A program made the translations under genes and the position numbers. From Allium sativum (taxonomy: Eukaryota; Streptophyta; Magnoliopsida; Asparagales; Amaryllidaceae): 64,000 nt of DNA. The stretch spans positions 175,935,696-175,999,695 of the forward strand of contig CM060923.1 of NCBI GenBank assembly GCA_030737875.1, given 5' to 3'. Within the stretch, counting starts at the first letter, position 1, and each line of letters begins with the position of its first letter. The notes below the pieces were generated by a model. That model had not been told where the DNA came from, ran no database searches, and worked only from the letters and a program-made list of their open reading frames with translations. Positions 1-10,573 of this stretch are shown piece by piece.

Positions 1-1239
1 AAAGATGTGGCCGAATTTGTTTCTCAGTGTCTAGTTTGCCAACAAGTCAAAGCTGAGGAAAAGAAGCCTGGTGGTTTACTTCATCCGTTGGAGGTTCCTC
101 AGTGGAAATGGGAGAGCGTCTTTATGGATTTCATAGATGGTTTGCCTAGATCGAAGAAAGGCAACAACAGTATCTGGGTTGTGGTAGATAGACTCACTAA
201 GAGCGCTCACTTTATTCCAGTCAAGAGTAAGAGGACAACATCATGGTTAGCAGCAATTTATGTCCGAGAGATAGTTCGTCTTCATGGAGTTCCTTCCAGC
301 ATTGTGAGCGATTGTGAAACCATCTTTCCCAGCAAATTTTAGAGGAGCTTGCAAAAAGCATTAGGTACACAGTTGCATTTGAGCACTGCTTATCATCCTC
401 AGACCGATGGGAAAATGGAGAGGGTGAACAAAATCTTAGAAGATCTTTTAAGGCTGTGTATCCTAGACTTCGGAGGGACTTTGGAAGAGCGTCTTCCTCT
501 AGTAGAGTTTGCCTATAACAAAAGCTATCAGGCCAGCATCGGCATGACACCCTTCGAAGCATTATACGGAGGACCCTGTAGATCACCAACTTGTTGGTGG
601 GAATCTACAGAAAGATTATTACTTGGACCAGATATGTTAGAGAATCATCCGAAAAGATTGACCTTATTCGACGGCGGATGAAGACAGCTCAAGATAGGAA
701 GAAATCCTATGCAGACAAAAAGGACTGACCTCGAATTTGAAGTAGGAGACTTGGTTTTTATCAAAATGTCACCTCTGAGGAATGTGGTTCGCTTCGGATC
801 GGTAGGGAAGTTGGCACCTAGATTTGTGGGACCATTTCCCATAACCGAGAGGATTGGCCAAATGGCCTGTAGAGTAAAGCTTCCTGAAAATCTATCTGGT
901 GTTCATGATGTTTTCCATGTTTCTCATCTGCGGAAGCGCTTGCATGACACCGAGGAAGCTGTTGAGCTGAGTATATTGGAAGAGATAGAAGTGGAACGGG
1001 AGGCGACATTCAGGCGATTTCGTTCCCGTATTCTTGGATCAGAAGTTAAAAAGATATGCAATAAAGAGATCAAGTTGCTATAGGTTTAATAGGGAGATAA
1101 CCCAAAGGATGCGACTTGGGAGACCAAAGACAAGATTTGTTCTTCGTACCCTTTTCTCTTCGAGGGTATGTCTTTAACTCCTTTTTCCAAAAGCTTCATT
1201 AGCAATTGTTTCTATCATTTGAGTATATCCTATCCATAG
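1..1239 (+). pseudogene. Chromovirus (Ty3/gypsy, Del/Tekay-like) pol 3' end, decayed
   Basis: This is the 3' part of the polyprotein of retroelement A, whose 5' part lies outside the window. Visible in order: the end of the integrase zinc region (CLVCQQVKAE), the integrase catalytic core (MDFIDGLPRS; the usual SDRDP-like box reads SDCETIF; YHPQTDGKMERVNK carries the Glu), the C-terminal integrase region (DLEFEVGDLVFIKMSPLR, FVGPFPITERIG, VFHVSHLRKRL) and a chromodomain-like tail (GDNPKDATWE). It is dead. A TAG at 340-342 sits where a Trp is expected, frameshifts occur around 630-650 and 700-715, and three stops cluster at 1081-1092 inside the chromodomain. The tail frame ends at the TAG at 1237-1239. 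The same family recurs on the minus strand at 33803-34760, which supports the assignment. In life such proteins insert element DNA into chromatin marked through the chromodomain. Confidence 0.9.
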
Positions 1240-3368
1240 TATTTTCGACCTTTAGATAGGAATCCTATGGATGTAAACATGTGTTTGAAACATCACTACA
1301 AGAAAACACTGAATTAGCGTCAAATATTTAGAAGCGGAAATTTCCGTCGCTAAATTGGGATGAATTTCCGTGTGATCTACGAGAGATAGTTTTTTGTTTT
1401 TTCAACTTTTTTTTCTTTTATTTATTACCGTCGTCTTCTGTCATCCCTCACTAAGCCGTCGTAAAATCCGTCAAATTACCGACAGAAAATTTCCGCCGCT
1501 ATTTTCTGCTACAAATCCAGGCAAAATACCGACGAATATTTATCAAAGCTATTTTGCAGCAGAATTCCAACAGATTTGCAAGAGATGTTTACATTATTTT
1601 TCTAAGATATACTTTAGTGTTATTTTTTAATAATTATTAACATGTTCAATAATTAATAATTAATTTGTTCAAATTAATGATTTATAAGTAATAATAAATA
1701 ATAATTTACATTCTATAATAAATAACTTATAATCATTGCTTATTTAGAACTAGAAAAATAATTTTTGCTCATAACCAATGTAATTACTAAATTCTTAATT
1801 AAGTCATATGCTTTCATCACAAATTTCAGTCAGTATGATAGTATATTTTACGCTAAATGCCAAAATTATAAATTATTATTTTATAATTATTCCCCTAAAT
1901 AATGAAAATATCAGTTTATTGTAATAATTATTTAATAATTGATAATAAAATTTAATACTTATGAAATGATATCTATGTTCAATAATTATTTTTAAATAAT
2001 TATATTAATTACATTTGATAATTATAATTGATACTTATATTTTATAATTATAGTTGATAATTATATTTTATATTTTGAAAAATTTGAAAATTTGAAATCA
2101 TCTTGAATAAATTTAAAATAAATCATAAAGTTTATAAACCAAATTATAGTTTGACACAAAATAACCAACATTTATAAACTTCAAAATATTGAAAAAGTTC
2201 ATTTAATAGTTTAATTTAAATTGTATAATACTCCATATTCTAATTTTAAAATTTTATATAAATTTTAATTAAGATAAAGTACAAAAGTTTCAAACGTTGG
2301 CTCCTAAGGTCAAATTTTGGCTGTAACCGTGAAAATTTTGGCTCTAACCCGCCGAACTTTTCACTAAGATACTTTTGGCTCCAACCCGGTTTTGCCGTAT
2401 CCCTAGATTTAGTTTTTTTTCCAAATCATGATAAAAAAATGGCGATAAAGAAAAGCGATTAATGGATTTTCAGAGTTTCAGCGAGCTCTTTCTCCATCCA
2501 ACTGTCTCACAGCACGCTAAAGCGATTCGATTTGAAGGAGAAAATACGAAGCCGCTTCACATCACCAGCATTCGATTTTGGCTCCAACTCCGAGCTGGTC
2601 TTCCTCATCTGGAATCAAAAGGTTATACTTCTGGATCTGAGATTCATCCTATGATTTGATACTTTAATCCAAAAGTTAATAGTCTAAACATTTTTTAGTT
2701 CTCATAATCTGATTCTTACTTCATAAATCTTTAACTGATTCTGACTGGGGTTTGAAACTTATAACCATAAGCATAGGGAAGGATTCAATTTGTCAAATGA
2801 AAAACCAAAATTTTGATGTCAGTTGCTTTTTTCTCCTAGATACAGACACCAAGTATAAAAGACAAATTATTTTATTTTAGGTAAATGATGCCAAGTTATG
2901 ATATCCCATTAACATATGACAGCATTATAAACACTTTTGCATGTGGGCTTAAACTGATGCGAGTATTATATTGTGAATTACAGGCAAATATTATTAAGGT
3001 TGCCTTAACTTTACATCTTAAAAGACAGGTAAACCACTGCTTGAGAGTTGTTTTCTCTACTAAGAAGACAGTTATAAGAAGAGAAAAAAATAATCTTGAA
3101 ATTTATGCTGTAGAAGTGCTTATACATGTAAAGTCAACAAATGGAATCTTTGTTAGAACTAACGGTTACTAAGTGTGATTTATATTATTTTTTTGCTAGA
3201 TACAGCTTTTTGTAGAATGACATACATTGCATTATTACCAACAAATGAAATCTTTGTTTGCACATCAATATTATTGCAAACATGTACTACTTTACTTCAA
3301 TATTTTCTATAATTCATTACTATATAACATCATTAACAAGTTCTAGGGAGTTTTTCAATTATATTCAG

Positions 3369-3531
3369 GCATTATTTGGAGTGTTTGATGGACATGGAGG
3401 TTGTGCAGCAATTGAATTTGTATCAATGAATTTAGTAAAGTATATATTAAAAGTTGTTGATGAATTGAGGGTAGATGACAAGTTAGAAGATGCAAGGCTA
3501 TCTGAACACGGAAAAAGGATTTCTTAGTAGG
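3369..3531 (+). pseudogene. Captured protein phosphatase 2C exon fragment
   Basis: An exon-like segment bounded by an acceptor (ATATTCAG) and a donor (GTATGT). It opens with LFGVFDGHGG, the PP2C signature whose Asp and Gly residues bind the catalytic metals, and continues through AIEFVSMNLVKYIL as in plant PP2Cs. The reading frame then breaks: after KLEDA the expected sequence continues in another frame as GYLNTEKGFLSR, so an indel near 3490-3500 has shifted it, and the annotated frame hits TAG at 3525-3527. Only this one exon is recognisable; the rest of the phosphatase is absent. It lies inside CACTA-1 and keeps splice sites, so it was probably taken up as genomic DNA. It cannot encode an active phosphatase. 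Confidence 0.82.
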
Positions 3532-4909
3532 GTATGTCTGAAACCAATTAAATAACAGCTGCAAGTATTTGAATATTTCAACTTATACATTTCCCTTTTA
3601 GTTACAGCATTATCAGTCTCCACCATTAACAGTTGATCAAAACTATGCTGTCAATTTATTGGAAATAAAAAGAAGCTAATATAGTTATGTATGGAAGCCA
3701 GTGAGAAAATGTAGAAAATAGAAACTTCGCTATTATTTCCCCATTTCAAATTTATAGCATGTATGTCTATCTGTATACAAATAACAAACTCCACATTATC
3801 TACTACATATCAGAAATATACCTAAATTCTAAGTATAGATTTTTGAAGCCATAGATATTTGCTGATTTAAAGCCATATATATCTATAAATTGTTTGACCC
3901 TGAAAGTTTGCTACATATGATTCTACAGTTAACAACGACTTATATAAAATGAACTAATTAGCTTAACGTTGAAACTGGTATGCAAATTAACTATAATTTC
4001 TTGCATGTTGAAAGCTGATTTACGCTTTGTCCAGATGTTAATATACCTATATTTTTCTTTATTCATGTCTGAAACAAAATGGTATATGTATACACACACA
4101 CACACGTTAATTGTCTTGGTTCAAAAAATAGTCACCATCTCTGCTAGCTTCTTTGTGTGTTGTGCTGCAGCACTCTAGTGTTGCTGTTGCAATTGATATT
4201 TGCTCGACCACTATATTGTGTTGCACTTGACATTTGTTCCTTTATCTTGTATATGTACATGTTGCTCTTGCTTCATTTTGTACTGGTATGCCCATTGTTG
4301 AGTGCTGCACCTCTTGATAGTTGGCATATATGTAATATGATGTTTAAAATGGGTGCATCATGTATAGTCCATATCACTATATATGCTTGTATATATGCTA
4401 TGCTGACCTATACGTTTCCCTATATTTTGACTTATAATAGACAATAACTGATATAAGATTTAATTATTAAGAGAAAGTTCTTGAGTCTATCATATAAACG
4501 TAAGCATAACCTTTTATGTTATTGCTATTGTCCAACATCTATCATAAATGAATAAGCAAATTATATATATTTTTTAGGCTTCTAACAGAACAACCCATAA
4601 TGGTATTTTCTGGCTGCAGGGTATGTTTTTTTAGAGAGCTTTGTTGCCGAATTGTATCACAACAGATTTCCTGATCATGATCAATTTTACTATTTTTGAA
4701 CATGGATTAAAGCATTATCTTAATATTGGTATAGCATGGTGGTCTAAATGATATAGAGTTTTGGTCTTATAAAATGGAAAGGTTTGATAAATTTTGTATG
4801 GTTTCCAAACAACAACTTACAATTTTTTTTCATTAATGAGAGTAAACTAGAATTGATTGTCGGTTTTTTTTTTTAAAAAAAAAGAGGAGGAAAAAAAAGA
4901 AAGAGTTAG

Positions 4910-5022
4910 TTGTTGAGCCTTTGCACGAAGCTGGGGCCATGACTTTTATCAACTCCTTTTTAAATTCAATCGAGTACGCCAAAGATGAAGTATACAAGGC
5001 CAACTTGATGAGGAGACCTGAG
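4910..5022 (+). other. Unrecognised exon-like coding segment in CACTA-1
   Basis: An open segment between a GTTAG acceptor-like site and a GAG/GTACTC donor-like site reads with good amino-acid composition (AGAMTFINSFLNSIEYAKDE followed by VYKANLMRRPE). It is less AT-rich than the DNA around it, and just upstream is a homopolymer block (T then A runs, 4863-4884). I do not recognise the family. Its position between the PP2C and WRKY fragments suggests a third captured gene piece, but this is inference. Confidence 0.3.
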
Positions 5023-6301
5023 GTACTCAGCTATACCAGTTATATTACTGCAGCTGAAATCAATTAATTTTCCAGTTATTGCAAACTGTTTCTGATTGGA
5101 TGAAATAATGAAGAAGCCCAGAACACTCAGCAAAGCGCTCAACTTCACTTATTGCAGACTGTTTCTGATCACGAACATTCTCGAGGTAATATTACTAGCA
5201 TTATTTGCAAAATTTGCGCATGTTTTGATATTTCATTGCTTGTGTTTTAAATAGGCAGTTGCTGTATTAGAATTATGGTGAATTCTAGCTTTATACATCA
5301 GGTTAACTTTCTTATTATAGGGTAAATGCTTGCTGGAAAATAAATATTAGTTTCACCTGGCATTTTCTTTCCCTGATGTAATTATGAACATTTACAAGTT
5401 AACTCTTGACGAAAGTTCCAGCTTGATATTCCTATTTAAACTACGTCATCATAGATAAGATTTTTAATTTTTCCCCATATTTGCAGGCTAAATGGATATA
5501 ATTGTTTCCAACAATTATTTCCAGGGCATCAATAGTATATGTAATTGCAAATGGAATGGATGGAACCAAGAGTGGCTCTTTGCTAGTAGTAACTATAAGC
5601 ATTTCTCTATTAAATAATGAAAATGAAACATAAAATATAATAATGTTTTATGCTTGGAATTTTAATCGCAGATGTCTGGAGAGTTTCAGGTATTATCTGC
5701 TTTGATCCCCACACAGCAGTTTTTGTTCCTTTGATACATCAGGCAGATTGAAAACGGCTTATATGCAATTGTGGATGTTTCGGTGAATTTTCCTATGGAC
5801 TCGAATCAGTTGGATCTTGTTATTTCTAGAGCTAAACGACAGTTTTTGTTCCTTCGATACATCAGGTAATTCCTTCCCACTAAATTCATGAATAAAATGT
5901 ATGCATGCATTATAAAAATCTTAGTTAACATGGGTTGAGCATATGGAGGTAAGATGCATATATTCAACTCATCAACTATTTCGTGATTTAGTAGATAGTG
6001 TAGTTGCTCTTAGAGCCCAAAGATGGTTAGCAACACTGCAAAGAGCAAGTGAGAGGTTTCAGTGTTTCATTCAAATTTTCAAAGTTGAAAGATCATTCCA
6101 GTAAATTATCTGAAAGTGACTCGAATCACCATCTAGCCAAAAACTGTGAAGTGAACGATGACCTTCCCTAATCCAAAAAAAATAAGCTGATTTAAGTTTG
6201 TAACATTATTTATTTACAATGTTTCCAATGTATAGATTGATAATATCTGGTCTTACTGCTACAAATAAATACTCATGTGAATTCTGCATTTTTAAACACA
6301 G

Positions 6302-6415
6302 ACAAGGTAATTCGAATGGCCTTGTGGAAAGCTCAGTAGAGCCACAACTTTCAGACGATGGATTTTGCTGGAGAAAACATGGGAAAAATATTGTGAAAGG
6401 AAGCTCATACCCGAG
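6302..6415 (+). pseudogene. Captured WRKY transcription factor exon fragment
   Basis: An exon-like segment between an acceptor (AAACACAG) and a GT donor at 6416 contains SDDGFCWRKHGKNIVKGSSY followed by PR. This matches the start of a WRKY DNA-binding domain (consensus DDGYxWRKYGQKxVKGxxxPR). The core heptapeptide is altered to WRKHGKN, which would be expected to weaken W-box binding. The break falls inside the Arg codon after Pro (phase 2), where the conserved intron of many WRKY domains lies. The zinc-binding second half is not found downstream. A possible upstream exon piece (about 6062-6171) also reads open in one frame (KLKDHSSKLSESDSNHHLAK). The fragment lies within CACTA-1 and is not a functional factor. 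Confidence 0.75.
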
Positions 6416-6685
6416 GTTTAAAACAAAATAAGAGTTTGATCAGTTGAAAATTAAATGCCTTTTATATGCAATAGATGCTAATAAAAAAAATATGTAATTT
6501 CTTTGTTGTTAGGAGTTATTACAAATGTTTTAAAAAAAAGGACTTATACCAACATAACATTCAACTTTGTACAGAAATTATAATTTGTGTATGTTAGAAA
6601 GCAATGACAGATGAAAATTTAATTTCAAATAACAGTGAAAAATAGTTTAGTTATGTATCTTTCCGGTGTTATTCTATTTTGACAG

Positions 6686-6795
6686 GTACGACGGACGATA
6701 TGGCAAATTATGGATTCATCACTGAAGATGATGATATTGAGTGTGAGAGTGAGTGTAACCGAGTGTATGTAGCGAGTCAATGTTTGTACAAATAA
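6686..6795 (+). other. Exon-like terminal segment near the CACTA-1 right end
   Basis: After a TTTTGACAG acceptor the sequence reads open for 35 codons to TAA at 6793 (begins TTDDMANYGFITEDDDIECE; acidic, with several Cys). An AATAAAATATT polyadenylation-like signal follows near 6855. It could be the last exon of a transposon-internal transcript. No family was recognised. Confidence 0.25.
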
Positions 6796-7354
6796 GCATT
6801 TTGTACAGTTATTGTGTAACAAAGAGAAACATAACTGTGTACTATTCAAATGTGTAATAAAATATTTGTTTGAATAAAATATTTATTTAAAATTAGAAAT
6901 TCCGAATTAAACATATTAATTTTCGCAAATATTTTATATTACAACGATTATAGCTCTTTGCAAGTTTTTTGTAGTGATTTGTAACGAATTACCGACAGAA
7001 ATTTAAGGTGAATCATAGGTTGAAATTATCCGTCGCTAATCCCTTGGTATTTAGTAAGGGTTTACCAACTCCTTATGTAAGTAATATTTTAATTTAATTT
7101 AATTATCCGTCTGTAAATAGTCGGTATATATATTAAATTAAATTAATAAACAAAATTTATTTTTATTGTAAAATTAGTAAAATGACGGAAAAATATCGGA
7201 AATCTCTTGCAAAATTCCGTCGCAAAATCTGACACAAATACCGTCATGGTTTTTACCGACCATACAGTTACGTAGGAAATCCGTCGCTAAGTCCTATTTA
7301 GCGACGGATTTGAAGCAGATTTTGCCGCTGCTAATTGTGGTTTTTCTTGTAGTG

Positions 7355-7843
7355 CATGTTATGATTGATGGATGCAAGTGGATGCAAGTGTTTGCTAGTG
7401 GTTGCCTGTGGACGCACACACACACACATTAGGCACTAAGATTGGCTCAAATACTCTCATACTGCATATGGATGTGTGTGCATTTTCTTTTCTTTTATGG
7501 ATGGAAATGGATGAATTAGCATATGGATGTTGCATTTAGATGAATGAGTATGCACACATAAAGAGCTTATATGTTATAATAGGCTAATTTGCATACATAT
7601 TGGATTCATGGCACTAACATACATTGCATTAAGGAGGTCAACTGAATTAGTAGATCACCTGATTTTCGCATTAATGTTGGGACATATACACACACTTTTG
7701 CATATTTTCATGAAAGCATTAGAAATCCTTAAGGACAATGGATACCAGTGATTGATGGTTGAGTAGATGGATGATGGATGGTAGGATATGCATTCTTCTC
7801 AACTTAGAGATTTCGGGGACGAAATCCTTTGAGTAGGGGAGAA
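7355..7843 (+). other. Element A 3' untranslated tail and polypurine tract
   Basis: This continues the retroelement A tail that CACTA-1 interrupted. It is closely similar to the reverse complement of 33803-34255, including the TTAGGCACTA and microsatellite-like ACACACACAC stretches. It ends in TTTCGGGGACGAAATCCTTT followed by GAGTAGGGGAGAA (about 7811-7843), the conserved tail and polypurine tract found just before the 3' LTR of Del/Tekay chromoviruses. The polypurine tract primes plus-strand DNA synthesis. Confidence 0.85.
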
Positions 7844-8210
7844 TGTAACACCCCGATTTTTTAATGACATTAAAGAAGACAAATTAAAGAATAAATAATT
7901 TAATATTAAGAATTAAGGGAAATTGATTACGTCATTATGTCCGTCACAAAATTCTGGTCAGGATAGACACCAAGTTTGCGTAAAACGGATAACATATGAA
8001 GAAGTTACGGACGATAGAAAGTTAAAAATCAAAACCAGATATAACTAGCGCAATTGCCAAGTGCGCCAAGGCAAATTTGCACTAGCGCACCTATAAAGTG
8101 CGCCCAGAACAGTTTCTAGGTATTCGGGCCTTTTTCGAGTGAGTGACGACTCGTGACCTGACCCAATTTCATTACAGTTGAGATGGCATCCGAATTCAGT
8201 AACCCAAAAC

Positions 8211-8220
8211 CTATAAATAT
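8211..8220 (+). promoter_or_regulatory. TATA box of the chromovirus A LTR
   Basis: CTATAAATAT lies 368 bases into the LTR, preceded by a GC-richer block (8046-8110) with repeated GCGC/TGCGCC motifs. Its position fits the core promoter at the U3/R border, with a start expected roughly 30 bases downstream. The 5' LTR, not this one, would drive the element. Confidence 0.5.
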
Positions 8221-8600
8221 ATCTTATATCCTTCGTTTTCTTCAAAGAAAAGCAATGGTGGCCGGACTCTGCTGGATTCTGGACTGAATTAGGATCACTC
8301 ATCTTCTTATAAAGTATATCAAATTCTAAGATTCAAACATAGACTCAGCACCTTTTCCATCATCTTAGCAATCCAATCACAGTGAGTTCTAGTTGCTTTT
8401 AGGTTTAGATAAATAATAGTGAAACTATGAAAGACTATGATGTGGATACATTGTAGACTTTAAATCTATGTTATTGGTAGATCTCATGCTACATTATGTT
8501 AGATCTATTTCTTTGGATCCAATTCAATTGTTCTATTATGTTATCATTATGGATCTTGGGTTGTAACTTTTATGATATGCTATGATGCGGATGTATGTAC

Positions 8601-8929
8601 ATCTATTCTATGTGATCTAAAATTATCATGTTAGATTTGTTCTATGATTTGTCACCTTATGATTCATGTTAGATCTATCCTATGTGATCTAAAATTGTCA
8701 CCTTATGATTCATTTTAGATATATTCTATGTGATCTAAAATTATCATGTTAGATCTGTTCTATGATTTGTCACCTTATGTTCATGTTAGATCTATCCTAT
8801 GTGATCTAAATTTGTCACCTTATGATTCATGTTAGATTTATCCTATGTGATCTGAATTTGTCACCTTATGATTCATGTTAGATCTATTTTATGTGATCTA
8901 AATTGTCACCCTATGTTATCATGTTAGAT
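8601..8929 (+). repeat. Tandem repeat array inside LTR A
   Basis: About six imperfect units of 46-70 bases, each containing TATGTGATCTAAA, TGTCACCTTATG and CATGTTAGATCTAT-like blocks. They lie downstream of the LTR promoter, in the long R/U5 part. Confidence 0.8.
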
Positions 8930-9200
8930 TTAAATCGATTGGACATCTAAAATAGCTAATTTAGATATTGTTACATCATAGTTCATCAGTTTTATGTCCA
9001 CCTTGTTATGATGAAAATTTCATGTCCATGCTAGTATGTATGTTCACCTTATTATCATACAAGTTCATGTTTATGCCAAGATGATCATTTTAGTATATTC
9101 GCATTATTTTTCCTATTATCGTTTATGACTAGGCTATTGTCTAGCCTAGGCATGTTGCCAATTTTGTGAGGGTGCTAGTTAAGGAATGGGGGAAAGGGAT

Positions 9201-9424
9201 AAAAATGGCAAAATTTGAATATGAACATTTATGGACATGTAATTCAAATTATAGGGCAAAATAGGTATTGACATCTATTAAAGGAAAGGATTAATTAATT
9301 AGTAAATTAATTAAAAATGGAATAATTTGAATATGAACATTTATGGACATGTAATTCAAAATATTGGACAAAATAGGTATTGACACCTATAAGAGGAAAG
9401 GGTTAATTAATTGATTAATTAATT
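9201..9424 (+). repeat. 112-bp tandem duplication inside LTR A
   Basis: Two copies, 9201-9312 and 9313-9424, share blocks such as TTTGAATATGAACATTTATG and AAAATAGGTATTGACA, then a TTAATTAATT-rich end. The start of a third copy (AAAAATGGAATG) follows before the CACTA-2 insertion site. Confidence 0.85.
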
Positions 9425-9459
9425 AAAAATGGAATGTCTAGTAATTACAATTAGGAATT

Positions 9460-10541
9460 CACTACAACAGATTTACTTTTTAATAGCACGTGAAAAATGC
9501 TATAATAATTTTTCATAGCATTAGTGACGACGCTATATATCAACATGTTATAATAGCCCAAATATATCTCATAGCTTTAAATTAAATGCTATTGTATCAA
9601 ACATTTTATAGCACACATTCACCAATATGAAAAGTTTTACGTAACTTTTAAATATGATGCTTTATAGCGTTTTCCCCTTTGCTTCAATAAGGGTCAATTT
9701 CCGCTATTAATAATATGATGTTTTATAGTGTTTTCCCCTTTGCTTCAATAAGGGTCAATTTCCGCTATTAATACGTTTAATATATATCATTTTTTTATTG
9801 CTGTGATGTTCTTTCTATTGTGCACCATTATCTCTAATTTGATTTGCCCACATTACAGACAATTAAGCAGTAAATATTCATAATACAATACTGTCAATAG
9901 CCCAAAAAAAATATAATATAAAAACATTATATTTCAAAAGACTAAATACACAGTTGACAGCTAAGTAAATAAGTTTGGACACAGTTGACAGCTAAGTAAC
10001 TCAGTCTGGACGTAGTTTCAAAACAAAAATACATGAAAAATCACTTAGTCTTCGGTCTTTAACCTCGTGCACATTATATATCCCAAAACCTGCAATTCAC
10101 ACGAGTACAAGTTAGGATCTATAAACAAAGCAAAGCGCAAGCTTAACAATCATATGTTTTGAGGCGCCATAAAAAGCAGAATTGACTACGAACTTTGAGT
10201 TTTGCCACATTCAAATTTTATAATGCAATTCATAAATAGAAAAAGATACAAGAGCTAAGTGATCTTCTTATTGGTATTGAGATTTTTTTCAAAGTGTGGT
10301 TTTGATAGTTTCAGTCCAGGATTTTAGGCATCATTTTTGTATGCCATTAAGCAGTGGTTACTTATACTTTTCTCTGTTGTAATTTTTCTTTAGTCGTCAG
10401 TATGTCTTTCTTAGTTATAATTACATATTTGTGTGAGAATGTAGTTGTGAGTGACTGTTGTGAGAGTTATTCTTGTATGTATGGGTATGTATTGTAAATA
10501 TCTTTAGTGATTAATACAAATTTTGCGCTTAACTTTCAAAA

Positions 10542-10573
<32 letters not shown>

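Larger units (their letters stand above)
1294..7354. mobile_element. CACTA (En/Spm) transposon CACTA-1, 6061 bp, non-autonomous
   Basis: The left end reads CACTACAAGAAAA and the right end TTTTTCTTGTAGTG, a near-perfect CACTA-type terminal inverted repeat. The 3-bp target duplication CAT occurs at 1291-1293 and 7355-7357. Removing the element rejoins the retroelement A sequence seen uninterrupted in copy C, so it inserted into the 3' untranslated tail of A. Both subterminal zones (about 1310-1560 and 6970-7340) carry repeated short motifs in both orientations around CCGTCGCTAA and TTAGCGACGG, the arrangement used by CACTA transposases as binding sites. I found no TNPA/TNPD-like transposase, so it would need help in trans. 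Instead it contains host gene fragments: a PP2C exon, a WRKY exon and other exon-like pieces, all on the plus strand. Confidence 0.92.

Noticed and set aside
3369..3531. A functional PP2C gene
   Set aside because: Only one exon is present, it is frameshifted, and it lies inside a CACTA element.
4863..4884. T-run/A-run palindrome as a terminator
   Set aside because: In plant nuclear DNA this is ordinary homopolymer sequence, not a bacterial-type terminator.
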